DNA from: an uncultured Lachnospiraceae bacterium
Lineage (GTDB): Bacteria > Bacillota > Clostridia > Lachnospirales > Lachnospiraceae
Assembly: GCA_902783375.1 (NCBI GenBank)
Contig: CACZQN010000057.1
Location: forward strand, 1-64,000
DNA: 64,000 nucleotides
Reading direction: 5' to 3'
The notes beneath the pieces were generated by a model, which was not told the origin of the DNA, did not search any database, and saw nothing but the letters and a program-made list of their open reading frames with translations. Positions 16,520 through 24,648 of this stretch are shown piece by piece. The position numbers were made by a program, and so were the translations under genes. Within the stretch, counting starts at the first letter, position 1. Every line of letters starts with the position of its first letter.

Positions 16520-17698
16520 ATGGAAGCGGAGAGAAGAAGTCAGAAGAACGAAGATCAGATCAGAGATATGATTCCAGGGCGGGTGCTGGGGGTCCATACC
16601 ATCTCGCATGCGCTGGTGGATATGGGCTGTGCCATGCTGATCTATGCGATGACGGCGCAGTACCTGACGGACATGGAAGCATTCCTGGCGGTTCTTCTCT
16701 ATGATTTCATTGCATTCTGTCTGCAGTTTCCTCTTGGAATGTGGCTGGATGGAAAAGAGAAGAAGAGAATTCCTGCAACCGACTTCCCGCGCCTGGCGGC
16801 TGTCGTTGGCATGTTCCTTGTAGCGTGGGTGGATGTGATCTATGCGGTGATCAGAAGTCTGCACGGCGATGCGCCCGTGGTGGTTGGCGTGATCATGTAC
16901 CTGTCGTTTCTTGCCGGGATTGGAAATGCCCTGTTTCATATTGGTGCCGGTGTGGAGGTGCTGAATCATTCCGGGAAGCCGGAGCAGGCCGGACCGTCCG
17001 GCATCTTTGTCAGTGCGGGGGCACTGGGGCTGTATCTGGGTGCGAAAGCAAAACTGATCGGAATTGAGAATCTTTATGTTATGGCCGCAGCCCTTGTGGT
17101 GCTGTCAATTGTTGAGACAAGAAGCAAAAGATTGGATAACAGCAGGACAGATGCGACGAGCAGCCAAAGTGTGCCTGACACCAGCACAGCTGCAGCCAGA
17201 GTGGCGGCGCCTTCCTGGGTGACGCTGCTCCTGACGCTGATCATCGTCTATCGCAGTTTTCTTGGCTTTGCCATGAAATACACCTGGCGGGTGGATTTCA
17301 AGACCGGATTGATTGCGGTCATCGGGATTGTGCTGGGAAAGGCGATCGGCGGGATCGTGTCTGATCGATTCGGCTGGCGCAAGGTGATGATCAGCAGCCT
17401 GCTGATCGGCGCGGCAGCGGCGCTCTACTCCGAAGATTTCCTGCCGGCGGGAGTGCTGACACTGTTCCTGTTCAATATGACCATGCCGGTGACGATGGTG
17501 GGACTGGCAAGGGCGCTGCCGGGCGAGGCCGGGATGGCCTTCGGCCTGAACACGGTGGCACTGTTCATCGGGTTCGCCGTGCATCTGATGACCGGTGGCG
17601 AGGTCTCTTCCTGGGTGCTGTGCGCCCTGATTCTCCTGAGTGCGATCGTGCTGGCGGTTGCACTGAGGCCTGTCGAAGACCAGACCAGAAAAGAATAA
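16520..17698 (+). CDS. MFS-like membrane protein
   Basis: A 392-residue protein with about ten to twelve hydrophobic segments in two halves. They are separated by a hydrophilic, Ser/Thr/Ala-rich loop at residues ~200-235. A GKAIGGIVSDRFGWRK stretch near 270 is a major-facilitator-type loop motif, and early HALVDMGCAMLIYAM is consistent with a transporter. The substrate is unknown. GGGAGGGTGG lies just before the ATG. It is followed at 7 bp by a small membrane protein and then an 81-residue surface-type protein, probably one transcript from the promoter at 16430. Confidence 0.75.
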   Translation: MEAERRSQKNEDQIRDMIPGRVLGVHTISHALVDMGCAMLIYAMTAQYLTDMEAFLAVLLYDFIAFCLQFPLGMWLDGKEKKRIPATDFPRLAAVVGMFLVAWVDVIYAVIRSLHGDAPVVVGVIMYLSFLAGIGNALFHIGAGVEVLNHSGKPEQAGPSGIFVSAGALGLYLGAKAKLIGIENLYVMAAALVVLSIVETRSKRLDNSRTDATSSQSVPDTSTAAARVAAPSWVTLLLTLIIVYRSFLGFAMKYTWRVDFKTGLIAVIGIVLGKAIGGIVSDRFGWRKVMISSLLIGAAAALYSEDFLPAGVLTLFLFNMTMPVTMVGLARALPGEAGMAFGLNTVALFIGFAVHLMTGGEVSSWVLCALILLSAIVLAVALRPVEDQTRKE

Positions 17699-17705
17699 GA
17701 CGATC

Positions 17706-18185
17706 ATGTTAGAGAGTTTACGAATGAATCTCGGGCCGCTTGTGTTTTCGCTCTTTCGAAGTCTGATCCTGACCGTGATCATCGAATGGATGGTCGCGTG
17801 GTATCACGATTTCCACGGGTGGAGGGATTTCCGGATTCTGTTCCGGATCAATCTGATCACGAATCCGCTGGCAAATCTCCTGATCAATCTGGTGGTTCTT
17901 GCAGCAGATGCATATGCCCCTGCATTCCGGACAGCCGCCATGTGGATCGCGATGGTTCTTGTGGAAGCAGTGGTGTTCCTGTCTGAGGCACGGATGCTTG
18001 CGAGATGGTTCCCGGAGAAGTGGCAGGATGAGACAAAAAAACAAGAGAGAATGCGTTCCAGGAATTCCGGAGACAAGAGAACGGCAGCGAAGGTTCTGAC
18101 CCCGGGATGGTTATCGATCTATATGAATGGAACTTCTGCGGCTGCAGGAGTGGTCATTATGATTCTCATGCGGCTGCTGGTATGA
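17706..18185 (+). CDS. Small membrane protein of unknown function
   Basis: A 159-residue protein with three hydrophobic segments in the first 100 residues (FSLFRSLILTVIIEWMVAW; PLANLLINLVVLAADAY; MWIAMVLVEAVVFLSEA). A basic cytoplasmic stretch (KWQDETKKQERMRSRNSGDKR) and a last hydrophobic helix at the C-terminus follow. An alternative in-frame ATG is at 17724. It sits between the MFS-like gene and the 81-residue gene. I do not recognise a family; some clostridial membrane proteins have the same pattern. Confidence 0.6.
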   Translation: MLESLRMNLGPLVFSLFRSLILTVIIEWMVAWYHDFHGWRDFRILFRINLITNPLANLLINLVVLAADAYAPAFRTAAMWIAMVLVEAVVFLSEARMLARWFPEKWQDETKKQERMRSRNSGDKRTAAKVLTPGWLSIYMNGTSAAAGVVIMILMRLLV

Positions 18186-18217
18186 ATAGGATCCTATCAG
18201 GGAGAGGAGGTCTGTCG

Positions 18218-18463
18218 ATGATGACAAAATGGAAATGGCATGTTGTGAGGGGGCTTATGCTGCTGCAGGCGGCGCTGGTCATTGCGCTGGCAAGGACGCA
18301 GGCTGCGTATGCAGACCTGATTGATGTTCCGGTTCCGGAGGAACCGTCTCCGGAGACGGGGGCAGGGTCGCAGGCAGCAATCTGGCTGATCGCACTGGTG
18401 GTTGTCCTCGCGATCGCCGCGGTGCTGGTCGTCATGAAACGCCGGAAGAGCAAGGAAGCATGA
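18218..18463 (+). CDS. 81-residue secreted/anchored mini-protein with SPETG sorting-like signal
   Basis: The start at 18218 follows AGGAGG by 7 bases; a longer frame from 18107 is an extension into the upstream gene. The layout is a signal peptide (residues 1 to ~32, ending QAAYA), a mature ectodomain of only ~15 Pro/Glu-rich residues (DLIDVPVPEEPSPETGAG), a hydrophobic helix (AIWLIALVVVLAIAAVLVVM), and a basic tail KRRKSKEA. This is the complete plan of a sortase substrate with SPETG in place of LPXTG. With so small an exposed part it could instead be a membrane mini-protein partnering the neighbouring membrane genes. Function unknown. Confidence 0.65.
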   Translation: MMTKWKWHVVRGLMLLQAALVIALARTQAAYADLIDVPVPEEPSPETGAGSQAAIWLIALVVVLAIAAVLVVMKRRKSKEA

Positions 18464-18476
18464 GAGAAGAACTGAG

Positions 18477-19550
18477 ATGATCGATTATATCATTCGAACC
18501 AAAGAAGACCTGAAGAGAGCGGTGGAAGAGATGGGCATTCTGCCGCTCTTTACCAACTCGATACCGGGATTTTCGGTGGAGGAGCATGTGGACCCGAAGA
18601 TCTGGTTTACCGAGGAGCCGGGGCCCTGGGACTGGAAGGGACCGGTGATCCGGGAGATGCAGTGCGCCTACGGAAAATTCTTCGAGCACAAGGCGGCATT
18701 TGTCAGCAAAGAATGGTTCCCTGATCTCGCAAATTTCCGAAGAGACGGGTACGACTTTGATGCCCGCTTTGATGATGAACTGGCCTCGTACAAGGACAAG
18801 GCGCTCTTTGACCTGGTTGACCAGAAGCAGCCGGTTCTTTCTGCAGCCCTGAAGAAGGCTGGCAACTACAAAAAAGGCGGGAATACGGGCTTCGACACGA
18901 TCATGGGCCGTCTGCAGGCACAGTGCTATATCCTGATCAGCGACTTCCGGTACATGACTGACAGGCACGGGAAGGAGTACGGCTGGGGCGTCGCAGAGTA
19001 CAGCACACCGGAACATTTCCTCGGAGAAGCATTCACCGACAGGGTCTATGAGCGGGATCCGGCAGAATCGTACCAGAAACTGCTGCGGCATCTGAAAGAA
19101 GTGGTGCCGGATGCAGGAGATGGTGCGCTGGTGAAATTCCTCTCCGGTGGTGCTGCTTATCGGCCGGACTACGGGGAACACAAGGACTGGATCATCCCAT
19201 CCAATCCGAAGTACTACGACATCGTTGGGGCTTTTGCCGCAGAAAGAGAGATTCTGTGGAAGCAGGGAAATGAGAATATCCATGTCGGGGACACCGTCTA
19301 TATGTACGTCGGGGCGCCGTATTCTGCGATTCTCTACCGCTGTACCGTGACAGAGACCGGGATTCCCTATACGGGAAAAGGCGGACCGGTGAACCTGAAA
19401 CAGCTCATGCGGATCCGGATGGAAGAGATGTACGACGGCGCGATGCTGCATATGTCCGTGCTGAAAAGCCGGTACAACATCGTGACGGTCAGAGGACCGC
19501 GGTTCATGCCGGCGGAAGTCATCCGGGATATCCGGGAAGGCAGGCTGTGA
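18477..19550 (+). CDS. AlkZ-related protein fused to EVE/PUA-like domain
   Basis: A 357-residue soluble protein. Residues 1 to ~215 (PLFTNSIPGFSVEEHV, GPWDWKGPVIRE, FVSKEWFPDLANFRRDGYD) resemble the AlkZ-related proteins of Firmicutes, distant relatives of the AlkZ/YcaQ winged-helix DNA glycosylases. Residues ~235-345 (DWIIPSNPKYYDIVGAF, then VGDTVYMYVGAPYSAIL) resemble an EVE/PUA-like domain, which in other proteins binds modified bases. The combination suggests recognition of damaged or modified nucleic acid. AGAGAAGAACTGAG precedes the ATG, only 13 bp after the 81-residue gene. The family call is from memory; catalytic activity is unproven. Confidence 0.7.
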   Translation: MIDYIIRTKEDLKRAVEEMGILPLFTNSIPGFSVEEHVDPKIWFTEEPGPWDWKGPVIREMQCAYGKFFEHKAAFVSKEWFPDLANFRRDGYDFDARFDDELASYKDKALFDLVDQKQPVLSAALKKAGNYKKGGNTGFDTIMGRLQAQCYILISDFRYMTDRHGKEYGWGVAEYSTPEHFLGEAFTDRVYERDPAESYQKLLRHLKEVVPDAGDGALVKFLSGGAAYRPDYGEHKDWIIPSNPKYYDIVGAFAAEREILWKQGNENIHVGDTVYMYVGAPYSAILYRCTVTETGIPYTGKGGPVNLKQLMRIRMEEMYDGAMLHMSVLKSRYNIVTVRGPRFMPAEVIRDIREGRL

Positions 19551-19570
19551 GCGGAATTAAGCCAGATATC

Positions 19571-19607
19571 GGCCGGTTTTGCAAAAAAGCAAAACCGGTC
19601 GTTTTTT
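19571..19607 (+). terminator. Terminator after AlkZ-related gene
   Basis: A perfect 10-bp core CCGGTTTTGC/GCAAAACCGG plus flanking pairs, followed by TTTTTT. Confidence 0.9.
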
Positions 19608-19710
19608 GAGAACAACCAGGCGAACAACCAGGTGAACCAGCAGAACCAGGCGAACAACCAGGCGAACAACCAGCAGAACTTGCAGAACAAGAATCAGGGC
19701 ATACAGGTAT
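19608..19710 (+). repeat. Asn/Gln-coding short tandem repeat, in frame behind a stop
   Basis: About 100 bp built from a 12-bp unit GCGAACAACCAG and variants. Read in the frame of the preceding AlkZ-related gene it codes only Asn, Gln, Ala, Val, Leu, Lys and Gly until a TGA at 19708-19710. There is no start codon of its own and a terminator precedes it. It may be a decayed C-terminal tail, a readthrough extension, or simply a non-coding microsatellite. Confidence 0.5.
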
Positions 19711-19733
19711 GACAATAGAAACACGAATGCTCC

Positions 19734-19762
19734 TTGACAGTTTGACCGGTAACCGATAAAAT
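19734..19762 (+). promoter_or_regulatory. Promoter of anti-sigma-like/STAS pair
   Basis: TTGACA (19734-19739), 17 bp, TAAAAT (19757-19762), near consensus. A small GATCC/GGATC dyad (19770-19786) lies in the leader, then GGAGGAG before the ATG. Confidence 0.75.
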
Positions 19763-19804
19763 AAGATGTGATCCGCTAGGTGGATCGTTTGGAGGAGTAA
19801 GTAT

Positions 19805-20419
19805 ATGCAGACAGTAGATTTTAAGATTAACAGCCATGGCCTTGGTATGCAGGGTGCTCTGGATGCAACAGAAAAGCTTGGTGCTGAGAGCGGGCTGACA
19901 GACAAAGAGATCCTGCGGCTGCGTCTCCTGGCAGAAGAACTGTTCGGGATGGTCAGAAGCATTGCCGGGGATGTGGAAGCAGACTACCAGGTGGTACACG
20001 AGAAGAAGCAGTTCGCACTGCAGCTGAACGCGGACGCGGTCCTGACAAGAGAGATGAAGGAGCAGTTCCGGAAGGCTGCAAGCAGCGGGAACACCGAATC
20101 CAAAGGCCTGGTCAGCAAGATCCTGAAGATGATCGCAAGAGCGGTCTTCCCGGAGGATCCGGAGATGTCCATGCTTGCGATGGACCTGATGAGCACCGGC
20201 AGCCCGGACGGCTATCTGGTCAACGGCGGGATGTACAGCTGGTCGATGACCAAATATAAACAGGAGGTTATCGAAGAGATCTCCAAGGGCGAACAGGATG
20301 AGGAACACGAAGAGGCCTGGGACGAACTGGAGAAGTCCATTGTGGCGAATATCGCAGATGAGATCGCGGTAAAGGTCAAGGACAGACATGTCGAGATCAC
20401 CATCTACAAAAATTTCTGA
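19805..20419 (+). CDS. Degenerate RsbW/HATPase-like partner of a STAS protein
   Basis: A 204-residue soluble protein. Residues ~35-55 (LTDKEILRLRLLAEELFGMV) align by eye with the N-box helix of RsbW/SpoIIAB-type serine kinases (pattern EExxxN), but the Mg2+-binding Asn is not present. I do not see the DxGxG ATP-lid motif, and a long helical insertion fills the middle. Its neighbour 20 bp downstream is a STAS anti-anti-sigma-like protein, so the pair recalls partner-switching modules. No sigma factor gene is beside it. It may bind a partner without kinase activity. Family assignment is moderate. Confidence 0.6.
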   Translation: MQTVDFKINSHGLGMQGALDATEKLGAESGLTDKEILRLRLLAEELFGMVRSIAGDVEADYQVVHEKKQFALQLNADAVLTREMKEQFRKAASSGNTESKGLVSKILKMIARAVFPEDPEMSMLAMDLMSTGSPDGYLVNGGMYSWSMTKYKQEVIEEISKGEQDEEHEEAWDELEKSIVANIADEIAVKVKDRHVEITIYKNF

Positions 20420-20439
20420 AGGAGAGGGAACGAGGAACT

Positions 20440-20736
20440 ATGACGATTCAAAAGACGATAAACGGAGAGGAACTGATTGTAGCGCTTGGCGGACGTCTCG
20501 ATACCACAACGGCACCGGAACTGGACCAGATGGTAAAAGAGAGCCTTGACGGGGTAACCGCACTGACGTTTGATTTCTCGGATCTGGAGTATATCTCCTC
20601 TGCAGGCCTTCGTGTGCTGCTCTCTGCTCAGAAAGTGATGAACAAGCAGGGCACCATGAAGATCACCCATGTCGGAGAAGTCATCATGGAGATCTTCGAG
20701 GTCACCGGTTTTGCCGACATTCTGACCATCGAGTGA
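20440..20736 (+). CDS. STAS-domain anti-sigma factor antagonist
   Basis: A 98-residue single STAS domain like SpoIIAA/RsbV. The switch loop reads YISSAGLRVL with the expected phosphorylatable Ser at 54; GGRLDTTTAPEL near residue 20 and the C-terminal FEVTGFADIL fit the family. In partner switching, unphosphorylated protein binds the anti-sigma kinase and frees the sigma factor. Here the cognate partner is probably the upstream degenerate HATPase-like protein. GGAGAGGGAACGAGG precedes the ATG. The controlled process is unknown. Confidence 0.88.
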   Translation: MTIQKTINGEELIVALGGRLDTTTAPELDQMVKESLDGVTALTFDFSDLEYISSAGLRVLLSAQKVMNKQGTMKITHVGEVIMEIFEVTGFADILTIE

Positions 20737-20779
20737 TGTATACAGATCAAACATCTGAGTAATAAGGGAATATTGGCAC

Positions 20780-20808
20780 TTGACACAGATTGTATACAAG
20801 TGTACAAT
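20780..20808 (+). promoter_or_regulatory. Consensus promoter with internal palindromic operator
   Basis: TTGACA (20780-20785), 17 bp, TACAAT (20803-20808). The spacer contains the perfect palindrome TTGTATACAA (20790-20799), and a wider imperfect dyad AGATTGTA/TACAATCT spans 20787-20810. The palindrome is of the kind bound by GntR-type repressors. Transcription would start near 20815, immediately before the terminator at 20833. Confidence 0.6.
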
Positions 20809-20832
20809 CTTGTCTGTAGCAATGAAGCTTCC

Positions 20833-20866
20833 AGGGGACGCAACGGCTGCGTCCCCTTGTTTTTTT
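20833..20866 (+). terminator. Intrinsic terminator between STAS gene and ddh
   Basis: AGGGGACGCA/TGCGTCCCCT is a perfect 10-bp stem with a 5-base loop, followed by TGTTTTTTT. It ends the STAS transcript and also lies about 20 nt after the start predicted for the promoter at 20780. Confidence 0.9.
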
Positions 20867-20925
20867 GAAGATGCCAGGAAAAGAGAGTCTATGGATCCGC
20901 ATTCTGCGCGGCAAGGAGGATGGAA

Positions 20926-21915
20926 ATGAGTAAAATCAGAGTAGGAATTTATGGTTACGGGAACCTGTCCCGTGGGGTAGAAAGTGCCATCGCACAGAGC
21001 AGCGACCTGGAACTGGCCGCAGTCTTCACCAGAAGAGATCCGGCCAGTGTTTCTGTGAGAACAGCCGGCGTACCGGTTCTGCATGCTTCCGAGATCGAGA
21101 AGTGCCAGGGACAGATCGATGTTCTGGTCCTCGGCGGCGGTTCCGCGACGGATCTTCCAGAGCAGACACCGGCGATGGCGAAGATGTTCAACGTCGTCGA
21201 CAGCTTCGACACACACGCACACATTCCGGAACATTTTGCAAATGTGGACGCGGCAGCGAAGGCTTCGGGCCATGTCGCACTGATCTCTGCCGGCTGGGAT
21301 CCGGGTCTGTTTTCCCTGAACAGAATGATCTCCGATGCAGTCCTGCCGGAGGGCAAGCACTACACCTTCTGGGGTAGAGGCGTGAGCCAGGGTCACTCCG
21401 ATGCGATCAGAAGAATCCCGGGCGTAAAGGATGCGAGACAGTACACCGTTCCGGTTCCGGCTTCGGTTGACAGCGTCCGCGCAGGAGAGACGCCGGAGTT
21501 CACCGCACGCCAGATGCACACCAGAGAGTGCTACGTCGTGGCAGAGGAGGGTGCAGACCTAGCCCTGATCGAGAAGACCATCAAGGAGATGCCGAACTAC
21601 TTCGAGCCATATGATACAACCGTGACCTTCATCACCGAGGAAGAGCTGAAGCAGAACCACGCAGGCCTGCCGCACGGCGGCTTCGTGATCAGAAGCGGCG
21701 TCACCGGGTTTGAGAAGGAGCATAAGCAGATCATCGAGTACAGCCTGAAGCTGGATTCCAATCCGGAATTCACCGGCTCCGTTATTGCAGCATATGCGAG
21801 AGCCATCGCCCGCCTCGGTAAGGAAGGCGTCACCGGCGCGAAGACCGTCTTCGACATCGCTCCGGCTTACCTTTCCCCGAAGAGCGCAGAAGAGCTGAGA
21901 GCGCATCTGCTGTAA
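20926..21915 (+). CDS. ddh: meso-Diaminopimelate dehydrogenase
   Basis: A 329-residue NADPH enzyme. The Rossmann start MSKIRVGIYGYGNLSRGVE is followed by LGGGSATDLPEQTP, DSFDTH and the substrate region SAGWDPGLFSLNR, WGRGVSQGHSDAIRRI, all typical of Ddh (EC 1.4.1.16). It converts tetrahydrodipicolinate directly to meso-diaminopimelate for lysine and peptidoglycan synthesis. The ATG at 20926 is preferred: AAGGAGGA lies 6 bases before it, whereas an ATG at 20920 overlaps the ribosome site. Single gene bracketed by terminators; its promoter is not obvious unless transcription reads through the terminator at 20833. Confidence 0.95.
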   Translation: MSKIRVGIYGYGNLSRGVESAIAQSSDLELAAVFTRRDPASVSVRTAGVPVLHASEIEKCQGQIDVLVLGGGSATDLPEQTPAMAKMFNVVDSFDTHAHIPEHFANVDAAAKASGHVALISAGWDPGLFSLNRMISDAVLPEGKHYTFWGRGVSQGHSDAIRRIPGVKDARQYTVPVPASVDSVRAGETPEFTARQMHTRECYVVAEEGADLALIEKTIKEMPNYFEPYDTTVTFITEEELKQNHAGLPHGGFVIRSGVTGFEKEHKQIIEYSLKLDSNPEFTGSVIAAYARAIARLGKEGVTGAKTVFDIAPAYLSPKSAEELRAHLL

Positions 21916-21938
21916 GAAAGAAATGAATGAATGATGCA

Positions 21939-21979
21939 GAACCGGCACATCCCGATCGGGGCGTGCCGGTTCTTTTTTT
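21939..21979 (+). terminator. Terminator of ddh
   Basis: GAACCGGCAC/GTGCCGGTTC, perfect 10-bp stem, followed by a long T-run. Confidence 0.92.
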
Positions 21980-21994
21980 CTGCAGCCGCGTCGG

Positions 21995-22023
21995 TTGATT
22001 TCTTCCCCCCTGCATGGTAAAAT
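21995..22023 (+). promoter_or_regulatory. Promoter of alpha-galactosidase gene
   Basis: TTGATT (21995-22000), 17 bp, TAAAAT (22018-22023). Confidence 0.55.
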
Positions 22024-22078
22024 AATCTGACAATTCAAAACGCATCTGCCGCCTGCCGGGCGGCACGAAGGAGGAGTT

Positions 22079-24409
22079 ATGGCAATTGTTTTTGATGCAG
22101 AAAAGAGAATCTTTAAACTGGATACAAAGCATACATCCTATCTGATGGGACTGACGGCAGAGGGTTACCTTGGCCATATCTATTACGGGAAGAAATTGCA
22201 GCACGCAGACGGTGCATGGCTGATGCGGACGGTGGACGTCCCGACGCCGTCGGTGCGTGCGAGAGAGGCAGCCACCTTCCACAGCCTGTTCCCGTTTGAA
22301 TATCCGGCGGGCGGCGTCGGGGACTTCCGGGAGACAGCACTTGAAGTGGTGAATGAGGCCGGTGCCAGAGGCTGTGAGCTCTTCTTTGAGCGGTATGAGA
22401 TCGTGGGTGGAAAGCCTGCGTTTGCAGATTATGCCGAGAGCGGCGATGAGATGGCGCTCTTTGCCCTTCCGCAGAGCTTCGCCGGCAAAGAGGAGAAGGC
22501 AGATCCGGGCTGTGCGGTCAGGACGCTTGTCATCACCCTGACAGATCCGGTTCTTTCTCTCGAAGTGAAACTTCTCTACACGGTTTTCGAGGAGGAGGAT
22601 GTGATCACTCGTGCCGCACTCATCCGGAACCGGAGCGAAGAGAAGACACTCCGGATCGAGAAGGCACTTTCGGCCTGCATCGAGATGGATGACGAGGACT
22701 TTGAAGTCCTAAGCCTGCCGGGCTGCTGGGCAAGAGAGCGGCAGATCATGCGGACTCCGCTGACACAGGGGTCACGCTTTGTCCACGGATCCACCAGAGG
22801 AAAGGAAGGCGCGGAGGCGCAGCCGTTCCTTGCTCTGCTTGACAGAACGGCCGACTATACCCACGGCAGCGTCTACGGCATGAACCTGGTCTACTCCGGC
22901 AACTGCGTCGGCGTGGCGGACCGCTCCAACGCGGATACCGACCGGCTGGTCATGGGCATCCATCCAGACGGCTTTGCCTGGGAACTGCAGCCGGGAAGAG
23001 CTTTTGTAACGCCGGAGGCAGTGCTGACATATTCCGCAGCAGGCCTCGGCCAGATGTCGAGAAACTATCATGATTTCTACCGGAACCACCTGATCCGGAG
23101 CCCATACCTGCACCAGAAGCGTCCGATCCTCATCAACAACTGGGAAGCAACGTATTTTCAGTTTGATACAGAGAAACTGCTCGCCATCGCCAGAGAGGCG
23201 AAGAAGGCCGGCATCGAGATGCTGGTCATGGATGACGGATGGTTCGGCCACCGGGACAGCGACAACAGCTCCCTCGGCGACTGGTTTGTGAATGAAGAAA
23301 AGCTGCCGGGCGGACTCCCGTATCTTGTTGAAGAGGTCGAGAAGATCGGCCTGAAATTTGGCATCTGGATGGAGCCGGAGATGATCTCCGAGGATTCGGA
23401 AGTCTACCGCGCACATCCGGACTGGGCACTGCAGATCGCAGGCAGACGGCCGACGCAGGCAAGAGAACAGCTGGTCATGGATCTGGTGAATCCGGATGCG
23501 TTCGCCTATGTCTGGGAGTGGATCCGGAAGACCCTTTCCGCCGCGCATATCTCTTATCTGAAATGGGACATGAACCGTGTGCTGACGGATGTGGCGTCTG
23601 CCGTACTGCCGGCCCACCGGCAGGGAGAGTACCTGCACCGGTTCGCACTGGCAGTCTATGCGCTGCAGGAGCGTCTCGTGCAGGAGTTCCCGGATGTCCT
23701 TCTGGAGAACTGTTCCTCCGGCGGTGCAAGATTTGATCCGGGCATGCTCTACTACAGCCCGCAGATCTGGACCAGCGATAACGCAGAAGCCATCGACCGG
23801 CTGGCGATCCAGGAGGGAACAGCACTGTTGTATCCGCTGTCGACCATGGGTGCGCACGTTGCAGCTGTACCAAGCCACACCAACGGAAGAGTCACGCCAT
23901 TTGCAACCAGAGGCGCCGTGGCACTGTCCGGGACATTTGGCTATGAGCTCGACATCACCAAACTGCCGGAGAAGGAAAAGGCCGAGATTGCAAAGCAGTG
24001 TGCCGTCTATCACCAGGTGAATGACCTGGTGCGTGAGGGTGACTACTACCGGCTGGCATCCTTCCGCGAGACCGGGTACTACGACTGCTATATGGTGGTC
24101 TCGAAAGACCAGAAAGATGCACTTCTCACCTATGTTCAGGTCCGCACCCATGCAAACTGGTGGCGCGAAAAGATCCGCCTGCAGGGACTGAAGCCGGATG
24201 CGGCCTATACGATCTCGGAGATCAGCCTGACAGAAGGAGAGATGGGCGGCACGATCGGCGGTGCAGCAGAGAGAGGCGCGCAGCAGGGTTATAACCTGGC
24301 GGATGGCTCCCTCACCGCAGCAGGCGATATCCTGATGGAAGCAGGACTTCTCCTGCCGAATCTGCCGGGAGATTCGCTGGTGAAGTTATACAGGCTGAAG
24401 ATGCATTAA
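22079..24409 (+). CDS. Alpha-galactosidase, GH36
   Basis: A 776-residue cytoplasmic glycoside hydrolase of family 36. After an N-terminal beta-sandwich (to ~residue 330) the catalytic barrel shows DDGWFGHRDSDNSSLGDW, the nucleophile Asp497 in YLKWDMNR, ENCSSGGARFDPGML, and the acid/base Asp567 in WTSDNAEAIDR. A C-terminal beta domain follows. Length and motifs match bacterial RafA/AgaA-type enzymes, which release terminal alpha-galactose from raffinose-family sugars or melibiose. There is no signal peptide. AAGGAGGAG precedes the ATG. No sugar transporter or regulator is adjacent, so it stands alone between promoter and terminator. Confidence 0.95.
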   Translation: MAIVFDAEKRIFKLDTKHTSYLMGLTAEGYLGHIYYGKKLQHADGAWLMRTVDVPTPSVRAREAATFHSLFPFEYPAGGVGDFRETALEVVNEAGARGCELFFERYEIVGGKPAFADYAESGDEMALFALPQSFAGKEEKADPGCAVRTLVITLTDPVLSLEVKLLYTVFEEEDVITRAALIRNRSEEKTLRIEKALSACIEMDDEDFEVLSLPGCWARERQIMRTPLTQGSRFVHGSTRGKEGAEAQPFLALLDRTADYTHGSVYGMNLVYSGNCVGVADRSNADTDRLVMGIHPDGFAWELQPGRAFVTPEAVLTYSAAGLGQMSRNYHDFYRNHLIRSPYLHQKRPILINNWEATYFQFDTEKLLAIAREAKKAGIEMLVMDDGWFGHRDSDNSSLGDWFVNEEKLPGGLPYLVEEVEKIGLKFGIWMEPEMISEDSEVYRAHPDWALQIAGRRPTQAREQLVMDLVNPDAFAYVWEWIRKTLSAAHISYLKWDMNRVLTDVASAVLPAHRQGEYLHRFALAVYALQERLVQEFPDVLLENCSSGGARFDPGMLYYSPQIWTSDNAEAIDRLAIQEGTALLYPLSTMGAHVAAVPSHTNGRVTPFATRGAVALSGTFGYELDITKLPEKEKAEIAKQCAVYHQVNDLVREGDYYRLASFRETGYYDCYMVVSKDQKDALLTYVQVRTHANWWREKIRLQGLKPDAAYTISEISLTEGEMGGTIGGAAERGAQQGYNLADGSLTAAGDILMEAGLLLPNLPGDSLVKLYRLKMH

Positions 24410-24430
24410 ACATCACAAAAAGTGAAATTT

Positions 24431-24473
24431 AGCGGTTTATTCGTGTACACAAGCGCGAATAAACCGCTTTTTA
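24431..24473 (+). terminator. Terminator of alpha-galactosidase gene
   Basis: AGCGGTTTATTCG/CGAATAAACCGCT, perfect 13-bp stem, followed by TTTTTAAAT. Confidence 0.9.
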
Positions 24474-24527
24474 AATAGAAAACTTCACGAAAATGAGAAT
24501 TATTGATCAAAAAACTGGTGGAAGATA

Positions 24528-24555
24528 TTGACATAAGTTGGTAATATCTTATAAT
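24528..24555 (+). promoter_or_regulatory. Promoter of AAA/DUF4143 ATPase
   Basis: TTGACA (24528-24533), 16 bp, TATAAT (24550-24555): both hexamers are consensus. Confidence 0.75.
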
Positions 24556-24648
24556 TGCAAGTGGTTCGAATCAGAAACAATAAAATGTGCACGGAATAGA
24601 TAAACTTTGAGAAAGGAGAACGCTAAATAAATATGCGTACAATAAGTG

